DNA of 64,000 nucleotides from Aporrectodea caliginosa. Taxonomy: Eukaryota; Annelida; Clitellata; Crassiclitellata; Lumbricidae. Within the stretch, counting starts at the first letter, position 1, and each line of letters starts with the position of its first letter. Below are positions 11,392-22,133 of this stretch, in pieces. The stretch spans positions 641,501-705,500 of the forward strand of contig JACEVL010000104.1 of NCBI GenBank assembly GCA_020284085.1, written 5' to 3'. A program made the position numbers and the translations under genes. The notes beneath the pieces are model-generated. The model saw nothing but the letters and a program-made list of their open reading frames with translations, had not been told where the DNA came from and searched no databases.

Positions 11392-12087
11392 GTAAGTTGT
11401 CAGACATATTTCATTTGGACTTCTGGTAATCATCGAACTTCGCTGTAATCGTTCTACTGTGGAGCTCTTTAAACAGTTGTGTGAAACAGGTAATTTTAAG
11501 AAAATATGGAAGTCTAGAGTCAGACACAAATTGGAACGAATGACTTATGTAGAGAGACTGGGCCACGGAGCATAGGCTCTTATCTCTTGTTCGTATTCGG
11601 CATTCGTTTCAGCGGTGCGTTCTAACGGAAACGCGAAATATAAATCTAAATGATGCAATTTACGAAGGTCTCATTAGGCGTCAAACGAATGTGTGATGAG
11701 TAAAAATATGTAACTCAATGTAATCTAATGTAATGTAACAAGACATTTATAAAGCGCCACTTCAGAGTCTCTCAGAAACGCTCAACAAATGGTCATCAAA
11801 CAGCTGAACAAGTGCGTCTTTAAGAGTCTAGAGATATTGTGGCAGTTAGTTGTAGTGTTGATGACATCTTACATCAGAGCGCCAGATATCTTACATCAGT
11901 TAGTTGACGCTCATTTCATGTGGCGTAACTCTCGTTAGAAATTCAATTAATGAGATCTAAACTAAAGCACAATAACTCGTCAAAAACATTTAAATTGTTA
12001 CAATTAAGTGTGTAAGCGTTCATTATCTATATAAACTTTCCTCACTAATTACCGTATCAAAGCTATAACTGATTGTCGGTTGTACAG
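11392..12087 (+). other. gene A intron, no other gene
   Basis: Ordinary AT-rich intron inside CUB beta-1. The homologous intron of gene B (41856-44562) is enlarged by a LINE fragment and a 1.6-kb transposable element. Confidence 0.6.
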
Positions 12088-12268
12088 ATAACTTGCTTGG
12101 CTAACGGGACATCAATGGCTCATCCCCTTGCGGAAAGAAAACTATGCGGACATATGTATGGAATCACAACAAGATTCCCCGCTTGTCAAAGTGTCTTACT
12201 TAATTTCTCCAGCAACGATATATCCTTCGATAAAGGATTTAGCTTACGCTACAGGATGGGAGATTATG
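12088..12268 (+). CDS. gene A exon: CUB beta-1, C-terminal half
   Basis: Encodes ITCLANGTSMAHPLAERKLC...RFPACQSVLLNFSSND...RYRMGDYG. Cys 5 (ITC), 4 (KLC) and 6 (PAC) are present, with sequons NGT and NFS. Ends at GATTATG before GTAAGC, phase 1. Confidence 0.88.
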
Positions 12269-12733
12269 GTAAGCCGCAGTGCTGATCTGCGATGTATTTT
12301 CATCGTCTACAATTTATCCGTTTGCTATAAAAATTACTATTTAAGATTACCTCCTAACAATAGAAATGACCAGTGACGCTATTGAAGGGTGAGCAATGAT
12401 GTTGTTCAAGGTCCATAAACAGTAACCGTTTCAATGGAGGCTCGAATCCGTATTATCCGTGTAACAAGACGAGTGACCTAACCAATCGGGTAATATGTCT
12501 GACTTGTGCCTCAACTTGGACACTTGGCAATCAGATCCCTCTGAACCCAACCCCGTGCAACCGGCCACGGGTACTCTCTATGTCTCAACACCCAATAGAA
12601 ACTGACCCTGACTGTTTTAATCGTTTTGCCTATTTCTGGATAACCACAGATACAGTCAGAGAGAATTTAGGCACGTGAAAATTTAGCATAAGCCTAAAAC
12701 ATAGAAATAATAATTATGTTGGTGTCATTGCAG

Positions 12734-12936
12734 AGCTCGACTGTGGCGCTACCGTCTTCACCAATCCTTCTGGATTCATCAACTTACCAAGAAATCCCAC
12801 GAACTATCCGGCTACAGTCAACTGCATCTACACTATCTCGGCAAATAATTTGAGTTACATTTGGCTCAATGCCTACCCCGGTTCATCAACACAATTGTTA
12901 CAGTCATTCCAAGACTGCAGCAGAGACAGTCTGACG
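12734..12936 (+). CDS. gene A exon: CUB alpha-2, N-terminal half
   Basis: Encodes ELDCGATVFTNPSG...VNCIYTISANNLSYIW...QSFQDCSRDSLT. Closest by eye to the second alpha copy of gene B (45550-45752), sharing NYPATVN-like and SANN-SYIW segments. Confidence 0.88.
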
Positions 12937-14054
12937 GTATAATAAGTGCATTCTTTGGTGAATTTTTGAACCAAAATTCAGATTGACGAGCTAGCTAGTT
13001 TGTTTTAATTTATTTATTGCGCAAAACAGGTTTTAGGTTACAATCATGAAACGGCAAGTACAGTGCAACAGGAGCCAAGAAAAGTTAATAGCTTATACAA
13101 AAGTTCTTTAGCTATTTGCATTTAATATCGTGCCTTTTTAAGTGCCACACAAACGCGTTGGTTGCACAAGTTTAAATGATGCTAAGTGCAATTAAGAACA
13201 GTAAGTACATGAGAAAGAAGAGCAATACACAGATGACTTTAAAAGTAACCTGTGGTGGGTTCAGGCACACACGTTGAAGGACCAACCTTGACTGACGTGA
13301 TCTGCGGCGCTCCTCCCGGGCAAGACCAAAATTACCCGTGTGCGTACGACATACAAATTTTTCCTTTTCAATACTAACTAATTACCGATGTCTTCTTATG
13401 TCATAATTATTTTATCTGAGAGATCAGTTTTTTAATTGTTCAAGTAATGCCTAGAAGTGTGCATTTTTGTCGATCTACTGGTGTTGACTGTTACACACAC
13501 TTCTGCGGATTCGACCAGTGAGAGGCCCTTCATTCTGTAGTTTCCTCTTTGAACTGGTCAGTTGTCCACCACCTGAAGAACTTACTCTCTCTTGATTGTA
13601 TCCTGTCCTTTTCTCATAACTCACTGAGGTGTTTTCGCGGTTTGTGGTTCTTTTCTTGTTCCTAAGTGGTTCTGGTCTTGTATGACGCTATTGATAACCT
13701 CACCAATAGCCGTTCTGTACCTCATTTTGTTGACTATTACTGTCTTCTGTTTGAGCACCGTCTCAGTACCTCTTGTTGGTCAGCCACCGGCCTTTTGTCA
13801 TTCTTTTAATGCTTTCAAAAGTACTAATGATATGTTTTCCTTCGATGGTTAATTGCCACGCTGATTGTCTTCCAAGTATGATTTGTCTGGCATGGTACAA
13901 GCTACAGTTTATCATCTTAAAAACTCAAGACTAGGCCTATTTGTATAGAATTATAAGGCAATTAGATCTTGTCAATAGGCCAAATATGACCCCGGTCTTT
14001 TGACTATCTCATTCTGAACATTCCGTGGCAAGAACGGTTCTGGGTAAGCGAATC

Positions 14055-14270
14055 ATTCTATTGCTGGTCCAAGTATCTGGAATTCTCTTCCGGCAAACGT
14101 TCGTTCTGCCAAGCCTGTTCTGGCCATAGCATCCCGACTAAAACTCATATTTTCTTGGACTCATTTCCCCCGATGGCTCGCTAATTGGCTTTTGACTTCA
14201 CTCACTCCGTAGAATTGAGTCTCGACCTTCGACCTGCATGGAAGTCTATCCCTCCTCATGCAATCGTAAA
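14055..14270 (+). repeat. LINE C-terminal fragment in intron
   Basis: The plus strand encodes IAGPSIWNSLPANVRSAKP from 14060, a typical retrotransposon reverse-transcriptase C-terminus. The surrounding intron (about 13250-14300) resembles 49600-49760 in the third alpha intron of gene B. Confidence 0.6.
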
Positions 14271-14407
14271 CTTTAAGATAAAATGCAAGCTAAGATATGA
14301 TGGAAAGTCACTTACATTAACTGCATCAAATTAAATTAAAATAAAACTCGACAAGAATACACAAGTGACAAACACATGCTAGAGTCAACTTGTGTCCTTC
14401 GCTGCAG

Positions 14408-14600
14408 GTCGGCTGCGTATCGGAAGGAGGGACAGAACTGAATCCTAGTACAACCAGGGTGTTCTGTCACCAGGAGACACCATCATATGATAATACTCCT
14501 TTGACGTTTACCGACTGCCGTACGCTGAAGTTGTCCATCCGTTCAAGCACTTACGACTATCGAGGGATTTACCGTATTCCTTTCTCCGTTGTCGGACCAG
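14408..14600 (+). CDS. gene A exon: CUB alpha-2, C-terminal half
   Basis: Encodes VGCVSEGGTELNPSTTRVFC...FTDCRTLKLSIRSSTYDYRG...FSVVGPG. Acceptor GCTGCAG, donor GTATGT, phases 0 and 1. Exon sequence resembles B alpha-2, while the downstream intron resembles the third block of B. Confidence 0.88.
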
Positions 14601-14909
14601 GTATGTTCCGAAGTTCGTATTTCGTATCTAATCTAATTTGGAACAATTATGATGATGGTAGCTGAGGTAGAAGCGGTAGTGGCTGTGGTATTATTGTTGG
14701 TTGTCTCGCTGCTGGGGTGTGTATCGTGATGCTGGTTGTTGAGGTGATGGCGGCCGGTGTATTGCGATTGCGGGGTTGCATTTGGTGAATTTATGGCAGT
14801 GCTTCGTTTCGACTGTGGACGTAGACTTCTTTTAATAAAGACGACGACAGTTGCGAGTAAGAGACACAGCCTTACAGAGAGTAAGAGAAACTGTTTGTCA
14901 ATCTACCAG

Positions 14910-15187
14910 ATGAGCTATGCGGAAATACGTCTTTCTCAGCTCTTAGCGGAATCGTCTCCTCTCCGCGATTGCCTTCACTCTTTCAAAGACGTATCAACTG
15001 CCTCTATGTCATCGATAGCGGACATGTCAATTCGGTGGTTCTGAGCGTAGACCGTCTAAACGTTGGACCTGTGTACGTCAGCCACGATTATGATGAAGAC
15101 GACTATTTCTACAGCTCCGAAACACGGTACAGGCAGTTACCCGGTCGCTCTGACCAGACCGGATCCTGTAATAGCGGTTGGTTGACG
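14910..15187 (+). CDS. gene A exon: CUB beta-2, N-terminal half with acidic loop
   Basis: Encodes DELCGNTSFSALSG...RINCLYVIDSGHVNSVVLSVDRL, then an insertion rich in Asp and Tyr (SHDYDEDDYFY) before GSCNSGWLT. At 92 codons it is about 25 longer than other beta N-halves. Its counterpart is gene B 50426-50709. Confidence 0.87.
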
Positions 15188-15499
15188 GTTAGTGGTCTTA
15201 CAAATTGCATTTACACTTCTGGTTTTAATCGAACTAGACAATAGGCCTACAGATTTTCTTTCCTGAACGCTTCTATGTGTGTGTTATAAATTTTGAACTA
15301 CTGGTCATGAAAATCACATGCAAATTTTGTTATCACATAACTAGTTGGAATCGCCTAAGGGGTCTTTCTGATCAACTATTTACTAATTATTTCTTAAAGT
15401 CTTCTTAAAGATTTCATTCGACTAATAGGTGGCATGCCTGGTCATGTGCTCAGGGAAGACTCCACAGAGCGCAATGGAAATGTTAAAGCTTAGCCTCGC

Positions 15500-15990
15500 T
15501 TGGTCATGCCTGGAATTACTGCGTCAGGATGGATGCTCGCAGGGCAGGATATAATAGAAGAAGCTCGCAGGCAGATGCTATGCATTGCGTTGATTTCAGT
15601 TTACACATGATTGTGCTGATGCAAGTGTTCTACAGGCATAGATATATAGCAAAGTGTGTGTCCAATAGAACACACAGTGGAACATATTATCTACGGAACG
15701 ATTCGTTCCAGCAAAAATGTCCCGTCAAAGTCGTAAGAGCAGGGGTCAGAGGTCATTCTGTTACATTTGTGGCGTATCTACGCATAAACCTGTATGTAGA
15801 TATAACGTTACCTGCTAACAGCCTTTTGGGTCGCTAGCTCTCGTGCATGGAATGTCCTGCCCCTTCAAGTTATTAAACTATATTTTGCGCTTTTTAAAAG
15901 TCCAAAATGCTCTTTATAAGATTTCAGCTACATACATAAATCGTTCATCTTTCCAGCAAACTCACACCTGAAAAGCAGTTGAAATGTTGT
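15500..15990 (+). repeat. probable LINE 3' fragment in intron
   Basis: Contains WVASSRAWNVLPLQVIKL (about 15829-15880), resembling a reverse-transcriptase C-terminus, preceded by an open frame (15529-15837) with no clear domain. A paralogous stretch lies at about 50830-51520 in gene B. Confidence 0.45.
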
Positions 15991-16153
15991 CTTTTATGTA
16001 TCAATAAGACTTGCACTTTCAGCTTAAATTGCAAAGCGCCCTAGAAGTAAGTTCACGTCGAACGCTAGTCAAGTATCTAATCGTCCACTTAACAATCTAA
16101 CCGTTCATAATTAATCACCTGTCAAAGCTAATTACTTATTATCGGTTGAATAG

Positions 16154-16334
16154 ATAACGTGCTTGGTCAACGAAACATCGATGGCTCATCCCATTGCAGA
16201 CAGAAAACTATGCGGAAGCCATCATCCAATTGTAGCAAGATTCCCCGCTTGTCGCAGTGTCTTACTTAATTTCTCCAGCGACTATACTGGCTATGATGCG
16301 GGTTTTACCGTACGCTACAGGATGGGAGATTATG
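16154..16334 (+). CDS. gene A exon: CUB beta-2, C-terminal half
   Basis: Encodes ITCLVNETSMAHPIADRKLC...RFPACRSVLLNFSSDYTG...RYRMGDYG. Cysteines 5, 4 and 6 are intact, with two sequons. Donor GTAAGT after TATG. Confidence 0.88.
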
Positions 16335-16639
16335 GTAAGTGGCGGTGTTTATCAGAGCCTTAGTGCAATCGTCCAAAAGTTACCTATAAATTATAATTAT
16401 TTATACCTAAAATGCCTATTAATAATGCTCATAATTATGTAAAAATTACCACTAAATTATAATACTATTCCTAGTAAACCTCTAAACTATAATAATTATT
16501 TTGTAACAATTACCTCTTGACTAAAATTATCAGTAGGCCTTATGGAAAAATGCCTCTTAACTACTGTGTGGTTAGTTAGATGGAAAAATTACTTCTAAAC
16601 AAATTATAATATTAACAACATCTCAATTCTTAACCTTCG

Positions 16640-16900
16640 AGATTTTCGACTTCAAAAATCAAAGCTATTAAATGGAGTCGGATATTGAACTGGCGTCTCT
16701 ACTGTGACTTAAACAACGGTTTCACATGAAATCACCATCGATTTATACCCTTTGCACAATTACGTCTCCCTGAGTCTCTGGATCTTGGCCCCCTGCCTAT
16801 CGATTCTGTTTTTATTAAGCGCCTGTGAGTAAGCTGGTTCCCGCGATTTCGCTTTTGTGGGCGCTCTAGAAATCTCAAGTTTACGATTACGATTACGGTT
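16640..16900 (+). repeat. retroelement 3' tail insertion
   Basis: A 3' segment with GCGCTCTAGAAATCTC and a (TTACGA)n-like end is shared with 59270-59358, and its terminal part with 18455-18500. The homologous intron of gene B is short (51833-52112) and lacks it, so the insertion is specific to gene A. Confidence 0.6.
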
Positions 16901-17008
16901 TAAGTTCTATGCATAGAGCGCCATTTGATTTCCATAGACAGCTGTGATCATGAATGTTTTACTGTGAAAATATCTTATAATTGTCGATGTCTGTTCTTGC
17001 TCACTCAG

Positions 17009-17217
17009 ATCCGGAATGTGGTAATACATCCTTCAGTGGACCAGATGGATTCATCACCTCACCGCTGTTCCCTCTGTCTTATGCGCACAATCTAGACTGT
17101 TTGTATTCCATCACTGGTGGTCAGAGGAATACGATTTATCTCTCTTTCCTCACATTCAGCCTCGAAGGAACATCCAGCACGACTTCAATCGACAGTTGCT
17201 ATAGTGACTGGCTGACC
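17009..17217 (+). CDS. gene A exon: CUB gamma, N-terminal half
   Basis: Encodes DPECGNTSFSGPDGFITSPL...NLDCLYSI...FSLEGTSS...DSCYSDWLT. It has the most canonical CUB look of the array: SP..FPLSY, then SCYSDW with the conserved Asp after Cys 3. Acceptor ACTCAG, donor GTAAGT. Confidence 0.9.
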
Positions 17218-17374
17218 GTAAGTAATTTAACACTTTAACGAGAGTGTACTAAAGTGACTGGGAAACCAATGCGGCCCTTAATTAATGTTTTAAACCTATG
17301 CATGGAAAAACGTAACGTAATGTTGTCAAGGTGGGTATAGGTAAAAACGGACTCCTAAAAGTGTAGAGCCTTCA

Positions 17375-17490
17375 ATCAATCAATTGAGCGATCAATAATC
17401 AATTGATGAATGGATCAATCAAATAATCAATACAGCAAGCATTCAATCATTCATTCAGGCATTCAAGCATTCGATCATTCCTGCATTCTG
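17375..17490. repeat. CAAT/CATT simple-sequence tract in intron
   Basis: Degenerate TCAATCAATCAAT, then CATTCAAGCATTC repeats. The same tract occurs in the corresponding intron of gene B at about 52735-52880, so it predates the duplication. Confidence 0.7.
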
Positions 17491-17566
17491 GCATTCTTAC
17501 AGTCAATCAGTTAATCCACCATTCGTAGTTGCAGGCGTTTTGTGAATGTTTTCTATTTTTGCACAG

Positions 17567-17750
17567 GTTGACTGTTTTTCGGATGAATCTGTTGTGTCGA
17601 ATATTTCTTCGAGCAGAAAATACTGTGGAATAAAACCGACCCCGCTAAGATTTACATTTCCCAGTTGCGCAGTTGTGGTGCTGAACTTTCGAAGTGATTC
17701 ATCCGTAGCCTTAGGAGGATTCAACGTCCGCTATACAGTTATTGACACAG
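17567..17750 (+). CDS. gene A exon: CUB gamma, C-terminal half
   Basis: Encodes VDCFSDESVVSN...RKYCGIKPTPLRFTFPSCAVVVLNF..DSSVALGGFNVRYTVIDTG. The segments RKYCG and GGF-V-Y are canonical for the second half of CUB. Acceptor GCACAG, donor GTAAAT. Confidence 0.9.
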
Positions 17751-17962
17751 GTAAATGGCAAGTCACGAATGCATTTCAAAATATCCACATTCAATCGGTA
17801 TCCTATGGTACTGCCTCTATGTTTTGTTCGAAAATCTTAAATATTATAGAGTTGAGAAAAATAGATTCAGACACACGGACGAGCAGAGTTATAGGCCTAC
17901 TCGCTGCTTTGAGGTTTCACATAAGTTTTCATTGTCATTTTTTAAGTATAATATTATGGTCA

Positions 17963-18026
17963 CCACTATAAATTTAAAAGCCCCGAGTTTATATATATAA
18001 ACCCGGGGCTTTTAAATTTATAGTGG
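17963..18026. repeat. 64-bp near-perfect palindrome
   Basis: CCACTATAAATTTAAAAGCC is followed by its inverted copy across an AT-rich centre, giving a long potential hairpin. A decayed version lies at the paralogous place in gene B (53350-53393) and a weaker one at about 55783-55825. It may be a small MITE. Confidence 0.7.
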
Positions 18027-18594
18027 TTGCTACGGGATTTGAACTTTTAGCTGTATGCTGTGGAATAACTTAATCAACTATTCACTATTATTTAAGTTTT
18101 TATGATCATCATAGATTTTTACCTGATTGTGGTTTGCCGTTCGTGGGCCATCCGATGGGCACTAAACTGTATTTTCAGGTTGTAATGTATGCAAGACTGA
18201 CGGTCCTGAAATTCACCATAGGAGAACCCACTGGCTATCATAACTGGGAGATACTACTTTCCATTCAAAACGGAAGTCTCACGTCTTCAGGAATTCATAC
18301 CCCGACTCATCTGACCTTCCAATCCTAAACGAAAACCACCTTAACAGCCGCTCTGACAACCGGACTCGGAATTCTTCTGACTACCATTTGGACAGCCCCT
18401 CTGACTCGATGCAGCGCTCTTGAATAAGCTGTTGCCCTGCGCTTGGCTTTTGAGTAGCGCTTTTAAAGTTTGTAGCTTACGATTACGATTATAATCTAAT
18501 CTTGGGATGTAACCTGCATGGAGTTAGCAACAGCACCGGAGAGTGTGGCGCTTCAAATGGTTACTACTAGACTGATCTCTGAGATTTATTTCAG

Positions 18595-18791
18595 ATATCA
18601 TCTGCGGCGCTCGTGCATATGGTCGTCCATCCGGAACGATTAGTTTCCCGTGGAATTACACAGATTATGACGGCAGCCTCGACTGCAACTATGTCATTAA
18701 CGCCACGGAACCCAGTTCGATATCGCTCACGATTTGGTCGATTAGCCTTCAAAGCTTAGTCGGAAGAAACTGTCAACGTGACCGGTTGTTG
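18595..18791 (+). CDS. gene A exon: CUB delta, N-terminal half
   Basis: Encodes DIICGARAYGRPSGTISFPWNYTDYDGSLDCNYVINATEPSS...GRNCQRDRLL. Cysteines 1-3 are ICG, LDC and RNC, with two sequons (NYT, NAT). Acceptor TTTCAG, donor GTGAGT. Confidence 0.88.
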
Positions 18792-19196
18792 GTGAGTAGG
18801 CTACCGTCTGAATATTAGCTTAAACATCTCATAGCATTGCCTTTTTTCACGACCTTCCATTAAGAGCAATTCGAAACTAAAACATCTAGATGAAACCGCA
18901 ACTAAAATAATTATGATACTCTACCAGATGAGTGGGAAAAGCGAACTTTAATGAAACTTCAAATAACTACCTACCCCACCTCCTAGAGACAGATCCCAAA
19001 ATAGTGCAGTACATTTGTAATTAATTGTGTGTTCTGATTAGTGCATATCGCCTTTCTGAATCTTTGAAAAGCGCTTAGCATAGCGAAGTGGTTACCGTAG
19101 GTTTCTACTGCGCTCCACCTCATTTTAATATTTCCATTAAAAATAGAGCTATAATGTAACTTTTACTCTGTGCTCTGCATTGCTTTCTCTGCTCAG

Positions 19197-19377
19197 ATCA
19201 CCTGCATCGATAATCAGACTGCACTGAGTCTCAACGTGAGCCACAAATCCTGCGATCATCTCAACTCCAGCGTGCAGCTGACCTTTCCCAGCTGCACAGC
19301 AATCCAAGTAGCCTTTCACAGAGATTTTGAGGCCACTGGGAAAACATTTCGCATCGAATACAAAGTCAACGACTACG
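19197..19377 (+). CDS. gene A exon: CUB delta, C-terminal half
   Basis: Encodes ITCIDNQTALSLNVSHKSC...NSSVQLTFPSCTAIQVAFHRDF...FRIEYKVNDYG. Cysteines ITC, KSC and PSC match positions 5, 4 and 6. It is the membrane-proximal CUB domain and has three sequons. Confidence 0.88.
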
Positions 19378-20039
19378 GTAAGACTATTCTGAATGAAACC
19401 TTAATCACAGCCAGTTTTCAAATCTGTCTCCTGAATCTGATGCTGTTATCAGAAGCATAAAAATCAATGACCCAATGGGAATACAATCGACATTAAGACC
19501 ATCTGCACGAAAATTTCAAGTTTAATGATAAACACGAAATATAATTTATTATAGGCCTATGTTGTGTCGAAAACACCTCGCGCACTTTCAACCTATTGAT
19601 CTGTTCACATCACCTAGGTTGACAATTATTTGGGCCCCTTCGAGAGGTGACCAAAAGGCACGATATCAAGTGTATTGATCCATACAATCGTCCAATATTC
19701 CAAGTTGTCTTTTCTGGGGAATTTGTTGCATATACGTTAAGGTTGCTATACTGTTATAAAATCCCATGGGATATTCTGGTGGAAACATGTCAAGTATAAA
19801 AACATACTTGCAATAAATATGCCATTCCAAATATAAATAAACATGCATTATATACATTTGCATAACTATAGGCTATATCATTCTATTTGATCGTGATCTT
19901 TTATCGTCAGGTGGGGGGACATGCGGTGAATTTTTCTACAGAGGTGTTACATCAAGGAGCAGTTAAAATTGCAAAAATATCCTTAGCTTTGTTGCCTGCT
20001 ACATCATCATTGATAGCTACGTCATTATTCTATCTATCT

Positions 20040-20125
20040 ATGAAATTGATATAGCGCTCCTTCAAGATAACTGCTCAGAGGTGCTCCCGACCCAGGCCGG
20101 GTGAAAGAGGAAAGGTATTTGGTAG
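20040..20125. repeat. LINE/SINE tail fragment
   Basis: Contains ATATAGCGCTCCTTCAAGAT and CTCAGAGGTGCTCCCGACCC, the 3'-tail sequence in minus orientation shared with many copies in this window. Confidence 0.6.
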
Positions 20126-20129
20126 TGTA

Positions 20130-20500
20130 GGGAGATCACTTAATGGAGCAAAACTATTGGTGTCGTGAGCAAACATAATTCGTTTCAGTACCAGGTACAT
20201 TAGCACTTTGTAACTCATTAACATACAGAATAAATAGTAAAGGACCCTAAACTGAGCCCTGGTGACCCCACACTTTATTTACTATGAAGTTAGTAGGATA
20301 GGATTCATTAATCCAGACGTATTGCTTTCTTTTACTCAGGTAGTAAATAAGCCTGTTTAGTGATGTGCCTCTGATTCAGTAATATTGTAGTTTATCTAAC
20401 AGTATTTCATTATTCACAGTATCAAAAGCTTTAGCTAGATCAAGGAAAATATCAACTGTTAGGTTATAATAGTCATCAGTAGATATGCTTATGCCGTCAG
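20130..20500 (-). pseudogene. LINE reverse-transcriptase core fragment
   Basis: The minus strand gives IFLDLAKAFDTVNNEIL and, after frameshifts, LLFILYVNEL, corresponding to the conserved AFDTVNH and GVPQGSVLGPLLFxLYVNDL blocks of RVT_1. It is damaged by indels. It lies in the intron before the stalk exon of gene A, and the equivalent intron of gene B lacks it. Confidence 0.75.
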
Positions 20501-20517
20501 AAATTTATCAATTTCAG

Positions 20518-20616
20518 TCTCAACGGAGAATCCAGTCACTCGAAGTGGAAATTGCGAAGTTGGTTGTGAGATCAGCGCAGATGGAACCACCTGCGACTGT
20601 TCTACAACGCACTCAG
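20518..20616 (+). CDS. gene A exon: Cys-rich membrane-proximal stalk
   Basis: A 99-nt (1-1) exon encoding STENPVTRSGNCEVGCEISADG, then TTCDCSTTHSG. The pattern C-x3-C-x8-C-x-C resembles part of an EGF-like module but is too short to assign. A close homologue is in gene C (62939-63037), and none was found in gene B. Acceptor TTTCAG, donor GTAATT. Confidence 0.75.
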
Positions 20617-20843
20617 GTAATTCGTGCTGCTGAGGAGTGTTTCGTTTGCAATATTTTTCAGAGGACACTGCGTCATTAAATAATTTTTTATGTCTTCTAT
20701 GAATGTCAACATTCATGATCGCATAAACTAATTTCTTCATTCATGACCATTTCAGTTGCCTCTTTACTCAGAGTCACCTCTCGTTACCTGATGTCTAATA
20801 TGCCCATGAAACTAAAACCCTCCTAACGTTTTGTTTCTTTCAG

Positions 20844-21062
20844 GTGATGCTATCGTTGATGCCCAAATGGGGTCAAGTGCCAAACGCGGACGTGCAGTTG
20901 GAATTTCATTGACGGTGATTCTCTTGGTAGCTGGTGTCATTTGTCTCGGTGCTTTCTTGCTTTTCAGACGACATCAAACGAAGAATCGATCGGAGATGCT
21001 GATGCAAGCGAGCGAAATAGAAGTACATCATCTGGAATTGGAAGATGACTCTTTGGAAGCAG
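20844..21062 (+). CDS. gene A exon: transmembrane and juxtamembrane
   Basis: Encodes GDAIVDAQMGSSAKRGRAVG, a hydrophobic helix from ISLTVILLV to FLLF, then RRHQTKNRSEML and an acidic stretch with LELEDD. The basic stop-transfer sequence implies a type I topology. The donor is placed at GCAG/GTTGTA because it keeps phase 1 and joins the terminal exon. Without splicing the frame runs 27 more codons to a stop at about 21145. Confidence 0.85.
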
Positions 21063-21999
21063 GTTGTAATCAGATGTATGTGCGTATGCAACAGAACATC
21101 TATGCAGCGCCTTTGTATAACATTTTAGAAGTGGCTGAAACATGAATGTAGGCCCACCTAACATACCATGAAGAGATGACAAAATTCCTGAGCTCATGTA
21201 GCAGTATATTTCTTATTTTGAGGAGAGAACTGAGTGACAGTCAAATGTAAACGAAATCACAAAATAATGTTGTAGGAATGAGCGATTTAAGATTATTGCA
21301 GGTGCAACATCACAGCTTTCATCGACATTGCTGTCTCCAGACAGGAACACAGAAAATCTTATATTCTGGAGTCAAATTTTAAGATCAATAAATACATAAA
21401 ATTTTACTCAAATGTATGCAATCGTTGACGCAATCGTGAACTCAACATTTCCAAAGCGCCACCTAAAATTTAAGCGAATGGCAATCGCTTATTTACGAGC
21501 CTTGCATCGTATCAAAGTGGTTGGCCAGATACACCAAGTTATCAACCACATCCTGTTGGCATAGAGACCAGAGAGGAAAAAGCAGGCGCTAAGACGGGTG
21601 TCGTTTAAAGCGAGATTGATTGGAAGGCGAAGGAGTTAATGAATCAGGGTTGGAATTCTTGAAGGGTGAGACTTTTAGTTGGAGTGGAAGCCTGAGTGGT
21701 GATAGAGAAGATTGGGGCAGGTGATAGTAGAGGTACCGAGATTTCTCAGGTTTGGGGATTTTGTTCATCGTTCCAAATTCCAGTCTCAGCGTGGTTTATG
21801 GATCACGTGGCATATTGTACTGAGTTGCTATCAACCAGAACGATTAGAGAATTGCTTGCATAAGCCTTTATCTTCTTTACCTTGTTCCTACTTCATTTCC
21901 CTCGTGAACAATCTACTGTAACAATCCCTGCATATAGACTGTCATAATTGTTATAAAGTGTTGTTAAATGACAATAAGTAACAACATGAACTTTTTCAG

Positions 22000-22133
22000 G
22001 GTCGTTGTATGGAGCTCAGCGGGATACCTCAAAATACCTTCCTTTGAGACCAATGTACGTCAGTGATCACGAGGAACCATCATCCAGCAGCAGTACTACA
22101 GGGATTCACAACAAAATCCAACCAGGTCTCTAG
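22000..22133 (+). CDS. gene A terminal exon: cytoplasmic tail and stop
   Basis: Encodes GSLYGAQRDTSKYLPLRPM, then YVSDHEEPSSSSS and ...KIQPGL, then TAG. The YLPL motif, acidic DHEE and Ser run are conserved in genes B and C. Acceptor TTTTTCAG. A candidate AATAAA lies at 22461. Confidence 0.85.

Larger units (their letters stand above)
8075..22133 (+). other. gene A: multi-CUB type I transmembrane protein (5' end missing)
   Basis: Sixteen exons are recognised: linker, 12 CUB half-domain exons (subtypes alpha-beta-alpha-beta-gamma-delta), Cys-rich stalk, TM exon and terminal exon, about 960 codons. All acceptors end in AG and all donors are GT. Phases agree throughout, phase 1 between modules and phase 0 inside each CUB. 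The predicted product has an extracellular CUB array, a 24-residue hydrophobic helix followed by RRHQTKNR, and a tail of about 75 residues. No signal peptide or further CUB exon was found in 1-8074, so either the 5' part lies beyond the left edge or the copy is N-terminally truncated. Exons are open and the whole gene is paralogous to gene B. A receptor or adhesion role is inferred from architecture only. Confidence 0.85.

Noticed and set aside
16981..17008. MSVLAHS as a start codon plus short leader before CUB gamma (also at 52091)
   Set aside because: It lies upstream of a good acceptor, TCACTCAG, that restores the phase-1 pattern, and the stretch is not hydrophobic enough for a signal peptide. 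Its conservation between A and B is explained by intron paralogy.
20518..20616. Complete EGF domain in the stalk
   Set aside because: Only four cysteines in about 33 residues, where EGF needs six. Kept as a Cys-rich stalk of unknown fold.
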